The notes under the pieces were generated by a model. That model did not search any database. It saw only the letters and a program-made list of their open reading frames with translations, and was not told the origin of the DNA. DNA of 64,000 bases from contig NQMI01000131.1 of assembly GCA_002270565.1 (NCBI GenBank), positions 62,001 through 126,000 on the forward strand, given 5' to 3'. This DNA is from Stenocarpella maydis (taxonomy: Eukaryota; Ascomycota; Sordariomycetes; Diaporthales; Diaporthaceae). This document shows positions 31,984 through 44,762 of the stretch, one piece after another (the first letter of the stretch is position 1; each line of letters opens with the position of its first letter). A program made the translations under genes and the position numbers.

Positions 31984-34546
31984 GAGCCGCCGCAAACGCG
32001 TCGGCCATCGCCTGCTGAGTAGCACCTCCGCCCGGCATGGCAGCCGCCGACGTGCCCGTTCCCAAGTGCTGGGACTGGCCGGTCCCCGTTGTCCCGGGGC
32101 TCACGATCGAGCTTGGTTGCGTCGCCGGCGTCGGCACACTATTGGCCGCGGGCGACGGGGACGAGCCGGCCGAGGACCCGCCGCCGCTGCGGTGCGGGAG
32201 CCGGAACTGGGCGGCGGCGGCGCTCCCAGCCCCGGCTGGCGACTTGTCCTCCACCGAGGCCGAGGATAGCGACGAGCCCCTCGTCGTGGTGTTGGAAGGG
32301 GTCACCTCGGCCGCCTGGGTCTGCTGGAACCAGACCAAGGGGGTCAGCTCTTGCGGCGCCGAGGTCGGATCCGGGGAGACGGCCACGCGCTTGCGCTTGT
32401 TGGCATTGCCCGGTTCTTGTCCGTCCTGGCGGCCGGCGGGCATCGCCTGGTCCCACTGGAGGACCTGCCGGATCTGCTTCTCCATATACTGGACGTTGGC
32501 CGGGTTGCTGAGGGGAAGCTTCCCTGGCAGGGGCGGTTGTATGTCTGCAATTCTTGAGACTCTTGATCTGGCAAAGAGAGGTATATTGTTTCCACATGCT
32601 GTGACTATCTGGTTCGTGTCGGGCATCTCAATTCGAGGGATGCGGACGATACCGAGGAGGTTGGCGCGTTGTAGATCGACGATCGCTTGTGTGAGGAATG
32701 ATTTGGTGATGACATGTTGCCTGCCGATGGCATTCATTGCCACCAATAAGAATTCGAGGTTCCCGGTAAAATCTGGCTGCATTCCATAGTCCTGTGCCAT
32801 GGTCGTGTAGACAGAGCTGGCGACGTAGAGGGCGAGTGCGACAAGAGGGCTCTTGTATCCCACGTTGGAGTGGCTGGTCATCTTGACAATTGTCACAATT
32901 TCTTGGGCCGCTGTCAAGACCCGGGCCTTGCTTGTCTGCTTGACATGTTCAGGCAGACCGTGCTCCTTTGCCATCTCGTAAGCGCTGTTGTGGAGACATA
33001 TGATGGACGCGTGGAGGTTGAGGTTCGTGTGTACGGCTGTAGGATCCCGCAAACTGTTAGGTAGCCGGAAGCGCTCTGGCAGGAACATGAAGGCGCTGGA
33101 AAGCAAGTTGTCCAACTCGCGGTGCTTGTTCCAGTAACGTCCATATTCGTAGTTATTCCGACCGTCATCGGGCTTGGAGCGGTGGACATGCTTTAGGATC
33201 TGGTTGAATATATAGCAGATCACCGCGGCGCCCCCGAATGATGAGTACGAGCCTCCCGAAAACACCTCCTCGACGCGGCAGGCTGTCTCCTCCGTGCAGG
33301 TGTTGAACGCCTCCTCGCTGCTGGGCAGATGGGTTGTGACCTGCGATAATCTTAGTGTGAGACTCCCTATCGCGTACATCGCTAAGGGCTGGACTGACGT
33401 CGTTCATATCGATCAGACTCGGCCACCCCGTGCTGATCGAGGCATGGGAATCAACACAGTATGCTCCCCAGAACACTCGCCTTCTCTCCTCCAGCTCGGT
33501 CCAGTCTCGCGGAGGGGCGATAGTCGGTGCCAGCTCCGCCGCAGCATTTGGGTCGTCCAGCCGATGGAGGCCCATCATGTGGATCAGCTTGATGCAGCGG
33601 GCCGTACTCATAGCCGCACGCGTGAACCACATGCACCGCGCCTCATCTGTCGCGATCAAAGCCCAGGCTTGCGCGTGGGCCACCGTGAGGAAGTGCTCCC
33701 CCTCACCCTTCAGCTCGTCCTCTTCGAGATAGTGGCGGGCGCGGCGATGGAATGCGTCGTGGTATGAGGCGTATTTCTCATGGCCATTTGAAGCCATCGA
33801 CCACACCGCATAGATGAGTGCCATAGGCGGGCGGAGATGCACTCCGGAATGGTATGCCTGCATGTAACGGCCAGGATGTATTATTGGATTCAGGGGGTGC
33901 TGCTTCATGAAGAACGTACGATGCAGGTCATCGACCATCTCCGTCGGGGGAAGAGCCTCGAAGAGCCCCAGGCCCAGCAGCTCATTTCGCGGCGCGCCCT
34001 CTGTCCGCGGCCCGCACTTCATTTCATCCGGTGAGAGCCCAGGGTAAGCGGGACCTCGAGGTCCCTGTTTGCCAGCACCAGGCACTTCATTCGCCGCTGG
34101 CCCGGGGACTCTGGTCTCATAAGTCCAGCTGAACGCGCCATCTGGAGCAGACGGGCCCTGGGGGGGCGAGAAGTTGTGCGGGGCGGCCTCGGACGAAGAT
34201 GCAGCCTTGCTGGGCGCATCTTTTAATAGCACCTCTACTTGTGCTATAAGCAGAGTCTCAGTCAGCCCGGTCCGGCTCTGCACTGCGTGTTCTTGCGACA
34301 ATACGTACCCAGGCGCTCCTCAAGCTCCTTCACGTTTCTCCGCTTGAACGCAGGCTTCCGCCTAGACTCTGGGTAGCAGCACTCGTAGTTTGTTCTGGTG
34401 CACCGTGTGCACGCGGGTTTCGTCCGGTCGCACTTCAGTTTCCGGGCCCGGCACGAGACACAGGCCAGAGCCTCGAGTCCGGCGCTGGGCCCCGACTCCG
34501 GGTCCCGGGTGTCGTCATGGCCAGGCGGCAGATCTTCGCTCGACAT
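31736..34546 (-). CDS. Zn(2)Cys(6) fungal transcription factor with polyglutamine C terminus
   Basis: Three exons, 34546..34309, 34243..33399 and 33340..31736, encode 895 residues. The binuclear cluster is CX2CX6CX6CX2CX6C at Cys29, 32, 39, 46, 49 and 56, followed by a basic linker (RRKPAFKRRNV) and a heptad-like dimerisation segment spanning intron 1 (VKELEERLAQVEVLL). The middle (~150-600) is the fungal-specific regulatory domain, with landmarks such as DEARCMWFTRAAMSTARCIK and SAFMFLPERFRLP. The last ~250 residues are low complexity, with a run of about 13-14 Gln and an acidic-aromatic end that may activate transcription. Intron 2 uses donor GTCAGT (58 nt); a later GTACGC would leave only 37 nt and add residues not expected. 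It should bind CGG-containing DNA. The target pathway cannot be told from the sequence. Confidence 0.88.
31946..31984 (-). repeat. CAA trinucleotide tract encoding polyglutamine
   Basis: About 13 consecutive TTG on the plus strand (CAA on the coding strand) in the last exon of the zinc-cluster regulator. Uninterrupted CAA is length-unstable, so the Gln number may differ between strains. Confidence 0.9.
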
Positions 34547-37500
34547 GGTGGGCCGGTGCCGTGCACGTTCATGAGGGCTTTGCAGAGAGCTTCACAGACG
34601 TATGACCGACCAGGCAGCCCAGGCTGGCGACCATCGCAAGTGTGAAGTCAACAAAGGATTGATGAGCTCATCAGGGTTGCATTGCATTCGCACTGCGTCC
34701 CTCCAAGGCTGCCTGCCGTCTTGGACTGCAGTCAGCCCAGCCCCTGATGGCCAGGTCAGCCTAATTAGGCGGAGACCTCGGAGTTGTTAGCGGGCAGACC
34801 TTTGAGCCGAGCACCGCTCGGCTAGGCGAGGCTGGGGTGTTGACGTCATGGACTTGAGTGTCTGCCCCATCCAGAGGCCGAGGCCTGGCAAATCGGCTCG
34901 GCCGCAAGGCTGCGGGATGTGGGAAAATGCAGTCCTGACTCGTCAGGCCCTGGTCCAGGGCGAGCCATGAGCAGAAACACACCATTCAGACGTGCGCCGG
35001 ATTTGGTTACTTCTTAAACATGCGGAGAATAAACGCCGAGGCATGGACGCCAACCCGCGCCAAGCACAGGCGTATCTGTTCCAAGCCTGGTATAGCTCCA
35101 GCCCGTCTGCTGCTCGACTGCCGAGCTGGGCGGCTCGCCCCGCCCTCGTCTATCTATCTCGGCTCCGAAGCTGCTACCGGACTTGGACTTCCAGGCCGGA
35201 ATGTGAAAACCGCAACAGTAGTGTAGACTCTTTAGGGCACGTTATCACTCTCAACCTCGGATGGCAAATAGCGCTGTTGCTGTAGACATGTGTTTTTCTA
35301 CGGTGGGCAAACACGCACTGGCGACCACGCAGGCTCGGCCCGCGCAGAATCATTCCCGAAACGTCACTGCAAAAAGGTTCCTGGACCAGAGTGCGGCCGC
35401 TTGTGGAATAAGTGGCCCGAGGGCTTCACCAAACCTAGGCGAGGCAAGGCACGCAACCGCAGGATCACCGGTGTAATGATCGGTACCGTGTCCGGGGAGC
35501 CAAGGAATGTGTCCGGACTCGTCCCCACGCGGCCTCGGAGCCGCCGAGATCACGCGCCGGTGTCGAGGCGCCCTGGAGGCCAAAGAGCCGGCTAACTACC
35601 AAGAACCAGCGAATGGGGCTGGGCTGTCAACGGTGACCCTACGTCAAACCTGTTCGCGCCGGCACGGTTCAGTAGCAGCCAACCCAGCCAGCGGGCCGCG
35701 GAGATTGTAAAACAAAAGCTGAAAAGCCGACGGTGTCTGCCTCCCGGACGACCCGCAGAGACGGGAGTCTGAGACTCGTGGCGCACGTGTCAGCGATTCA
35801 TGGGCACTGTTCAGGGCGTGTTCTGTCTCTCCTTCGCGCCGTGTTCCTCAGGTCTCAGATCTAGCTGAGACAGTGAAACCAGGCCAGGGACGTCGTGAGC
35901 CTTGTGCGAGGACAAAGGGAAGCTCGAGACAAGACACGGGGCGTGCTCCTGACCGCCTCTCCGTAGCCGCCCTCCTGCCATCACTTCGTTAATAGCCCGG
36001 CAGCGATGATCGGCTGGCTGACTAGTTGGGTTCGAGGCGGTAGCCCGAACACGGGATCCATGGGCCTCCTCGAGGGGCCTGTTCGAGGAATGACCTGAGA
36101 TCAAGGCTCGCCGTCTGCACCCAACATGCCGTTAGCCTCAAACAGGACCTTGGGTATGACGAGGTCTAGGGACGGATCCAGCCAGCTTTCTGGCTCTTCT
36201 TGCTGGCGGGCTTGTTACTGTGCGCTGCACACGAGACGGCATGGCGCCAGCCAGCCGCTATGCCGGCGCACGGCCTTGGGATCGTTGCAGGTGACAGCAA
36301 GACAGCAGCAAGATTGATGGCGGGAAGTGGAGCCTGCCTGTCAAGCGCTTATTCCATCAAGTCTCTGGGCGAGTGGATGGTCGGGTCTGCTGCGAGACAT
36401 GCCCGGCCGTCAGCTGTCACTTCCGAAGGGGGTGGCTCAAAGGCACATGATGATGTAATCCTCGGGTGTCGAGGCCGCCGTTGCATTTGCCATATGACTT
36501 GTTAGCACCTTGAGCCGTTGTTTTGATTGACAGCAGCGGGTGAGATTGTGCGTCAGGCGGAAGTGGGCTTCGTGCCCGGCCTAATGACGACAACAGCAGT
36601 GGCCGCCGCTACCTGAGAAATGTAGAGACCGGTCAGAGCCCAGTGTGGGTCTGCTGCAAGGCGCGTCCGGGAATCGGCCGTGCCCAGATGTTGGCGCGCA
36701 GGATTGCCGCGACAGAGCTCGAGGTGGCTGCAGAATTTATGGCCCCAAGTTTTCCGGTGAGATTTGGGCGAATTGGATGGCGGGCCTAGGTTGGACGGAC
36801 CACCTCATGCACAATGGGCCTGGCTTATCAAAAGCTACACTAGATGGGCCGCTAACCGCGCGAGGGTGGCATGCAGGACGCAGCGGGCATGTCGTACCCT
36901 CACCGGCTGTATTGCTGTTGGAAGCCAGCCAGCCACGGACGGTGGGCCTGGTTGATGATAGGATGCCACCGTCACGAAGTCTCGTGGCGACGAAAACGAT
37001 GATCTGTCACTGCAGGATCAGCGCTCGCGTATCTCAACCGCCAGGGGGGGGGGGCAGGGTGAGACATCTGACCCAGAGCAGGTAGCCGCAGCTAGCTTCA
37101 ACCTGCGGGATGATGAGCGAGGCATGGCATCGTGACGACTCCAGGTCCCCCAGGGCCAGGGCGATGAGGCCCATCGGTGTGGGAAACGGCACGAGGAGTA
37201 ATCTGACCATCATTATGACTTACTGTTTCCGTGCTGCACTTCAGCGACGGTGGGTCTGCGTGGATGGACCATCGAGAACAGCATGAGACTCTCAGGCCGG
37301 GAATCATCCTGTGTATACCCAGGGGAGCCTGAGCAGTGTTGACTGGCAGAGCCTTCCTGTCCCCGGCGTCGATGGTCAGTGTTTGAGGATGAGTAGGTGG
37401 GGGTGTATGTGTGCTGCGACACCACGTCCAGCCTCTGATCTGGATGCCTTGTCAGCGCCTTGTCATCCAGTTGTCATCCAGTACCATGCATAGCCTACAG

Positions 37501-40500
37501 GTTCCGGGTCGGCCTGGCAATGACTGTCTGCAAAGTGCCAATGCCTTGGGTCGTCGCCCAGGCTGCTACGACCGTACACGATTAGCCTGCTCTGTGTAGC
37601 ATCTGCTCTCGATTCAGCCACACGCTTACTATGTGGAAAGGGAGGAATTTCCGTCCCATGCATATCACCCTTGTGGTGTATCTCGGCTGGTGGACGCATC
37701 TGACGCTGCAGAAAACACTCACACGCATTCCAGTGTGGAGACACACAGCAGTGGGGAGCATCTAGCGGCGGAGATCTCCCTTTCGATGGGCTTTCTTTAG
37801 TGTGTAGTGTAGTGCAGTCTCTTGCAGGATGCCTGGTCGGGCTGCAGGCCTGGTTGGTGTGGTGCTGTGACGGCAAGGGTGGGAATCTCGGGTCGGACTG
37901 TCAGGGCCGATCACATCTGCCCTGGTCCCTGCACGCGCAGGGCCCACGCCGCTCTAGTGTGGTGTGGTGTAGGCCTCAACAGATGTACACTACTGTGTAC
38001 CTCGAGGCGGCGGGCTGGCGGGCAGATGGATCCACACACAGACACATCACATTTCGTTCACTTGAAGCACATCATTGCTGCCCCTGCCCATGTCCACACT
38101 CAACCAGACAACGTCGAGTCCATATCCAGGCCGGGACTGCTTGAGTATGCTACGCTACACCACAGCCTGCTGCTGGGTACCTCGCTGCATCCACTGATTC
38201 AATACTCGTCTGCATACTAGGTAGTCCTTCCTTGGCCTGCCATGCCTGCGTGAAACATACTCAGTAGCCTGGTGTTGTGAACTACACACATACGTACCGT
38301 GCCTCAATATGTCTCCACCACATCCATCCTTCATCCTCCTACCTCGCCCACCACCTCTGCCGCCACCTCCTCCTCCTGCTCCTCCAAGATCTGCCCTTGC
38401 CCCCACCTGGGGTGCTGATCCTCTCACGATGAATCATCATGGCCGCCATAGAGCTGGCTGCCGGGCTTTCAAGCCTCGCTTAGAACATACCCACGCGGAC
38501 CGCATCTGTCCTGCAGGTGGGTGACGACATCCTCGTACTCCGTAGTGGCCACAGGCACAGGAGCGGGCAGGGGCAGGGGCACAGGTACAGGTACCCACTG
38601 GCTCACAAGGACGTGTCATATATCACAGCTGTCAGGCCGCCAGACCATACGGGGAGGGGCCCGCCAGGGATCTCGTGCAAACGTTATACGGTGCTGATTA
38701 CCCTCGGGGAGTGCCCGCCACAAATCATGTCGTCCAGAGACCAGATTTGCCAGGATCCAAGTCCTTGCCATACCCTCGCAGGCCCGCAGGTCCGGGCCTC
38801 AACCTCAGCTGGCACTTGTGCTAGTGAGGCCACCCCTCAACCCGTCCTGTGGATTTCTCCTACACCAGACTCCCAGCGCTCCTTGAACCCTAGCTGGTGG
38901 AAAATTCGACAGACCCGCCGACGGCGCGCCCCCAGGGCCTCGTAGAGCACGCCGTTGCCCTGACCCGACGTGGTGGCCCAGGGAGGGCACCAGCGCGGCC
39001 CCTTCCTCGACGGCGAGGGTGAACATGGAGGGGTATAGGCATTCTATCACATTCTGCAGCGACCACTACACTTGACAATGACCAAGATCGTGGGTGCCCC
39101 CCGCCACGATGGGAATCTGTCGGCTCCCACTTGCCCGGGACACCACCGCGGCTTTTCCGATGCCTTGGCGTGTATTTCCTGCCGGTTACAGCAGGCGTTC
39201 AAACCCCTTCTCATTAGCCATAATGAGCGCCAGCCCGACATCTTGGGTCGACAGCACTACTAGTAGATCCTCGACCAGACCTCACCTGCCGCCACGGTAT
39301 CCCTGCACGGGACATAGCGCCGTAGCAGCCAGCTTCTCAGATTGTGCCCTCCGCAAGCTCAATGCTCTGCAACTTGACAATGGCCCAGCCCGTCGTGGAT
39401 GAAGTTTGCTCGACGGCCTGTGCAGGTCTTGCCAGTGCCAGCCAGGTAACCGCCTCAGGAACCCGCGGCTGTTCATTCTGTATATAGTGCCTAGAGGAAG
39501 CACTTGTGGCAATAACGGGCCAAAGGTGATCTTTCCCACCCGGCTGATGTCGTAGTATTTACCAGTTGGCCGCGTGTACCATAGTACGCCTTCCAAACGT
39601 ACCAAGAGGTCAGCAGCAGCAGGCCGACCACCACCACCGCCACATACCACAGCATGGCATGCGTTAGCCCAAACTCTCTTTTTTTCTGTTTTTGTGCCCT
39701 CTCGGTGGACAGTCCTTTCCTGCGACCCAGGGCCTGTGATGGTTGTGTTCGGGACCTGGATGAGGAATGAACAACCCCCTGCCAAGCAGCCTCCTTGAGG
39801 ACCATGTAGCAGCAGCGAGGAGCGTGATGAATATGATGGTGTATTGGTATCCAGCGGCCAAGTGCCGTAGCACTGCTGCTCCCAACCTGTCCTCACCTCT
39901 CACTCTGCGCCTCCCGCAGCTTATCATCACCCGCCACCACCGCCACCGTGTGGTGCAGCCCCCTGGGCCCATACATGTCCACAAATTGCCCACGAGGAGG
40001 GTAGGTCGCAGCGAGGCATCCCTAGCGTCACGCCCTGCACATGCGTGCGAGCCCTATTCACAAGGCACGGCCTCCATTCCACAAGGGCTCCCATTGAAGG
40101 AAGCATCTGAACCTCGGTTTCTGGCGAGCCGTGGACCGACCCGCTTGGTGAATGGAAACTAATTGGTTATTGGTGTGCGAAATCCGAGACGGGTACGATA
40201 CCACCCTGGAAATAATGTGTAATGTGTACCATACAGACGTGACGGCTGGATCACCGACAAAATGGTCATGGGTGTGCCCTTAAAAACTGGAAACTGAAGA
40301 GACGCAACCGCCCCTGTGAGGCCCCCTGCCCCCGTACCCAAGACATGGTACGGAGGACCAGGTATCAGGAAGCGGGCGTGGGTCAGAGAGTGATGATAGA
40401 TAGGGAGGGAGGGAGTGAGTTGAGCGGGCGAGAGGCTGAACCGGCTTGCCGCCGTCAAACCCAGCGGGAATGCAAGGGACCCAACCCTCCTTTGATTTCG

Positions 40501-43296
40501 GCTTCCTGGGTCACCGCAAAGTCAGACAAGAAAAAAAATAAAAAAAAATAAAAAAAGATAGCGGCAGGCGGTCGGCGGGCTTGGGGCTTCTGTGATTGAC
40601 CAGCGTGATTGCACAAGGGCCCGTGGCGCGATTCGATATTTTGATCCAAGCAATGGGCAAGGCGAAAGGCGGCAGACGAGGGGAAGAATAAAAGAAGCCA
40701 CCATCACGTTGTCAGGTCGCGCACGGGGGTCCCAAATTTCTTCCGCTTCTCACCCAATACCTTGGTACCCAAGACTGTGCATACCACAAAGAAAGGAAAA
40801 AAAAAAAGGAAGATGGAAAAGAAAAGAAAAAAAAAAAATCACCCACTTACTCTGCTGCGGCACGAGTCGTTCCTCGGCTCTCAGGCAAAAGCAACAGGGG
40901 AGAGAGGCGCGGGAGGGTTGATTGAGTGCGAGGCTATGTAGAAACCAGACGTGAACGGCGACCGGTAGATCAAACGCACAAGCCCGAACCACTAAATCCC
41001 ATGCCTGCCACCGTCCTCCCCCCTCGCAAGCGCCCCGGCCGCGTCGCCTTGAGTAACATCACATAGCCATGTGGCTTTCGTCGGGATATAGCATCTGGCC
41101 CCGTGCGACCGACCGCCCACCCCCCCCCTTCCCTGCTTGCTGCTGCTGCCGCCGCCGCCGCCGCCGGCGGGTTATCTGGTCCCCCAAGGTTCGAACCACC
41201 CAAGGTCCCCGAGGCCGAGCCACGGAGCCTAATTTACCTGCGACGGACGGGAGGGAGAGACAGTCTGGTACGGTATGTAGGGGAGCTGTCAGCGAGAAAA
41301 ATGATGCGCCGTCCGCACAGTACCAGAATCAGGGCCTTGCAAATACTTGTATGGATCCACCCACCACAAGCCTCAATTCTAATTTAGATTCTAATGCTCT
41401 TAAAAATCAACATCTAAATCTGAATATCCCGGTGTAATGTGATTTAGGTATATACCATTCTGTTGTTGACAAATATAAGCTTGAATGGAAAGAAAGGGCT
41501 TGGTGGTTCAGGAGGTCGACTGGGGGATTGTTTTTCTAGAATGAGCAAAGACACGGGTGTACAATGCCCAGGGGGTATTGGTGGTTCGTCAACCAAACAC
41601 CCCCGGCCACCTCTGTCTGTCCGAAGAACCAGGGAAGGGTAGCCGAGAGCGACGTGCAGAAGGCCGGGAGGAAGGGCAAAGAAGGAAGACAAAAAGGAAG
41701 GAGGAAAAAGGGTTGGAAAAAGCAAAGATTCCGTTGTCGTCGTATGCCACACCTTTGCCATGTACGCACTGTATGTATGTATGTATGTAATGTATGTATG
41801 TATGTATGTATGTATGTATGTATGTATGTATGTGGATATGCGTGCATGCAACCACGCATGGGATGCATGTATCTATCTACCTTGGGTCACATAAAGAAAT
41901 GGCCGGCCTCCACAAGGAGAGGAGGAAAGGGGAGGGGGGCTGTGTGGTTCTCTTAGACTGAGGAAAGAAGAAAAACCTACTATATCGTGAAAGAGAAGAA
42001 GCGGTCGAACTACATCCTCGGCCACACAGAGTGAGAGAGAGAGTGAGTGAGAGATTGTCACCTGAAACAAGCCGGCCGCGTGGCGTTCGCAGGCTGAGTA
42101 TGACAAGAGAAGATAGGACAAAAAAGAAAAACGATGCGGTAGTGTACAAAAACAACAGTGAAGTAATACTCCCCCGGGTTTCGAGTACCCGGTGCCATGG
42201 GAAGGTATCGAGAAAAAGGAAAGGGGGGGGGGGAATAAGAACCAGCGAGCAGCATCAAGGAAGAAAGGGGAGACCCACCACCCCGCGGGGGTGACAAGAG
42301 TCCTCCGTACTGATTACTTACCCTGCGGACGCCGCATGAACCCGCAGACGGGGACCCAAAAAAAAAGCAAAAAGAAGAAGAGGAAAAGCAGCGTCATGTA
42401 CATGTAGGTAGAGGCCAGGACGGCGAGCACTTGCACTCCCGCTCCCGGTGTGGGAGGAGGTGACCGCGTGACCGTAGGATTTCCTATGAAGGGGACCACG
42501 GGTCTTTTTGAGACAAGACAATAACGTCAAGTTCGTGACTTCTTGTCCGTGTTACTCGAATGCACTGCCATTGGGAACGTCCCCATCGGAAGCGTGGCGT
42601 TGGGCTGGCCATGGGTTCACATGAGTCCCACTTTCGGGGCCAAGCGTAATCGGCTGGAGTGGGAATTTGTAACTGCTCTTCTGTTTTGATTGATTTTTGA
42701 TTCCCATTCTTAACCCTGCGACTATACTCCGTCGTACAATAATGATGATGCTGATGGATACGGGGCAAGATGACTAAATCCCTGAAAGGACAATCCCCGA
42801 CATGCGCCCCCCCTCCCCCCCCCCCCTAGCTGAGACAGTATGCAAAAGGTATCTTTCTCTAGTCCAGAGAACCGCCTTGTATCCCCCCGCATGATAATTT
42901 GTACAGATGCCCTGATTCTGTCTATTGCAGAAATCAAAACCCCAATCCTCCTTCCCAGGTAAGATACCGGTAAAGCCCCCAAAAAAGCAACGTACTCCCA
43001 GTTTGACCGCCTGGTGTACAGAGGTACCTGCCCATGTTGCCCAACCTAGCCTATTCCGACACGTGGTTCTTTTGCCTCTTTGGCGGGAGAACCGTAAATC
43101 CAATAACACGCCCCGTGGTTGGTGAATATCATTACATCTTCCCACAAGGTATGGACGATGTGGTTGTTAATATGTACAATGCCGCTTAGAAAGTTGTGAG
43201 TGAAAAGAAAAGCCCTTCGAGGTCATGCTCGATATTGCACGACCCAAGTGCGGGTTTTAAGAAATGCTCCCGGGAAAAGCTGCATCGGGAGATGGT
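34547..43296. other. 8.75-kb gene-poor interval upstream of the Zn2Cys6 gene
   Basis: This lies between the start of the zinc-cluster gene and the stop of the homeodomain gene. It is GC-rich, not RIP-like, and all frames are closed often. No protein domain was recognised on either strand. Visible items are a TGTA microsatellite (41771-41834), a GCC/GCN run near 41140-41168, A-rich runs near 40530-40560 and 40796-40840, C/G runs near 37047, 42225 and 42815, and one TACTCCGTAG motif at 38536-38545. A 315-nt minus-strand ORF near 39491-39805 has one hydrophobic stretch but no family resemblance. It probably holds the long promoter of the zinc-cluster gene, untranslated regions and possibly non-coding RNA. 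Confidence 0.55.
41771..41834. repeat. TGTA/TACA microsatellite
   Basis: About 15 units of TGTA (GTAT register) with one slipped unit after 41789. It is flanked by unique sequence. Confidence 0.9.
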
Positions 43297-44762
43297 CTAG
43301 TAGCTTCCGCCACGCTTCAGGTGAGGCGGTTGCCTGCGAGCGTCCAACTCGTCATCGTATGCGCTTTCGCCGCCGTCGCTGATGGTTGGGCTGTTTCGGT
43401 GCTTGCCATCGACGTCGTAATCGCCACGCTCGGTTGTGGGAAGGACCTTGCCGTCTTGGCTGCGTCCAGAGGACATGGCGTCGGACTCGGCGCGTGCGTT
43501 GTTGATCATGGCCGGCAGTTGTCTGCGGCGTGCATTGATGAACCAATTTGAAATTTGGTCTAGAACAGGAAAGATTAGCCTACCGCGCTGGTGGAGTAAC
43601 TGCTGGTGTGTTTTGAGTTCTTACTCATCTGCAGGCCAGTCTGGCGCATCAAATCCTGCTTCTCATCCTCGGTCGGGTATGGGTGGTGGAGATGGCCGAC
43701 AAACCAGTTCCTCAGCTTGTCCGTTGTCTCCTTTGGCAGGTTCCCCCTTCGCTTCCGCTGCTTGTTGTCTCCGCTCATGGCCATTCCAAGCTCCCCAAAA
43801 CGCATGTACTCTTGATAGTGAGGGCCATAGCCGGCTGCTGAGAACGGGGTCCTATCGAGAGGGTGGATTGCGCCCATGGAGAGCGACTGCATGCGCGAGG
43901 GGTGGTGGTAGCCGTACGAGTATGGGCTCTGGCGGTACATAGGCGAGGTCTCCATCCTTGAGTCGGCCGGGTGCATCATGACCTGCCTGGGGGCCTCGTG
44001 GAGGTAATCGTCGCTTGAGTGGCCACGAACTCGAGGCATGGGGGCAGAGGCGCGCTCCAAGTTCATGGGAGGTGGGAAACTGGGCAGTGTTGGCCTAGGC
44101 TCAGGGCGGTCAACGTGCTCCATCGCGACGGGTGACGATCGCATTGCTGGAAGGCCGTAGCTAGGGGCGTAGGGGCTGGTCCTGGAGCTCGATGCGGCCC
44201 AGTGCTCGGCGTGCGTCCTGGTGACTGGGGCTGGAGACGATGGTCGGAAGACTAGCCTCTCTGCTGGTCGTGGAGGGCTGTTGCAAAGCCTTGGTACCCG
44301 ACTGACCCGCTCGTCTCTCTCATCGTCTGCTGACAGGCGTCTTCGCTTATTTGAGCTGGGAGAGTGCACATACTCTGGCGGGGTCATGACTCCAGTGGCG
44401 GGTCCAGTGGGCGACAAAGCTGATGATGTCGTCCTCCCTGCAGCATCCTGGGGTCGGACCTGTAGCTGAAGTTCAGGGAAAGCCTGGGGGAGTGATTAGT
44501 TGAGGCCTACAGCAGCGGCAACAGCCAAGACAGGCGAATACGGTAGATTTACCTGTCGGATGGATGGGAGAGCGATCCTGTCGGCATCAGACCTTGGCCT
44601 GGAAGAGGAGTAGTCTGTTGACCGACCCTCGTCCCAGAAATCCCGCCTAAAGGGTGCGTGGGGAGTGGGCGTGACCATGGCGATCATCGACATCGTGGGA
44701 GGCTGCTCAGGTTGGCCTTGACTAAAATCTTTTTTTACAGTCCCTGGAGGACTATATTCCAT
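43297..44762 (-). CDS. TALE-class homeodomain transcription factor
   Basis: Three exons, 44762..44553, 44483..43625 and 43559..43297, encode 443 residues. The homeodomain covers about 311-373. It starts KQRKRRGNLPKETTDKLRNW, has the three-residue TALE extension with HPYPTEDEK, and ends in the recognition helix QISNWFINARRRQLP. Trp362, Phe363, Asn365 and Arg367 match W48, F49, N51 and R53, and Ile364 is the TALE-typical residue 50. An 82-nt... GT-AG intron (43624-43560, donor GTAAGA, acceptor TTCTAG) cuts the domain before the recognition helix; the joined frame restores the motif exactly. The N-terminal 300 residues are disordered, Pro/Ser/Met-rich, with a basic patch (NKRRRLSADDERDER). In ascomycetes such factors control sporulation, fruiting-body or appressorium development; which process this one controls is unknown. 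It stands alone in a 28-kb gene-poor stretch. (The intron length is 65 nt by these coordinates.). Confidence 0.92.

Noticed and set aside
39491..39990. Minus-strand ORFs with hydrophobic stretches (around AMLWYVAVVVVGLLLLTSWYV)
   Set aside because: One hydrophobic segment reads like a membrane anchor, but there is no family resemblance, no consistent exon chain and no conserved continuation. A chance GC-rich ORF is as likely.
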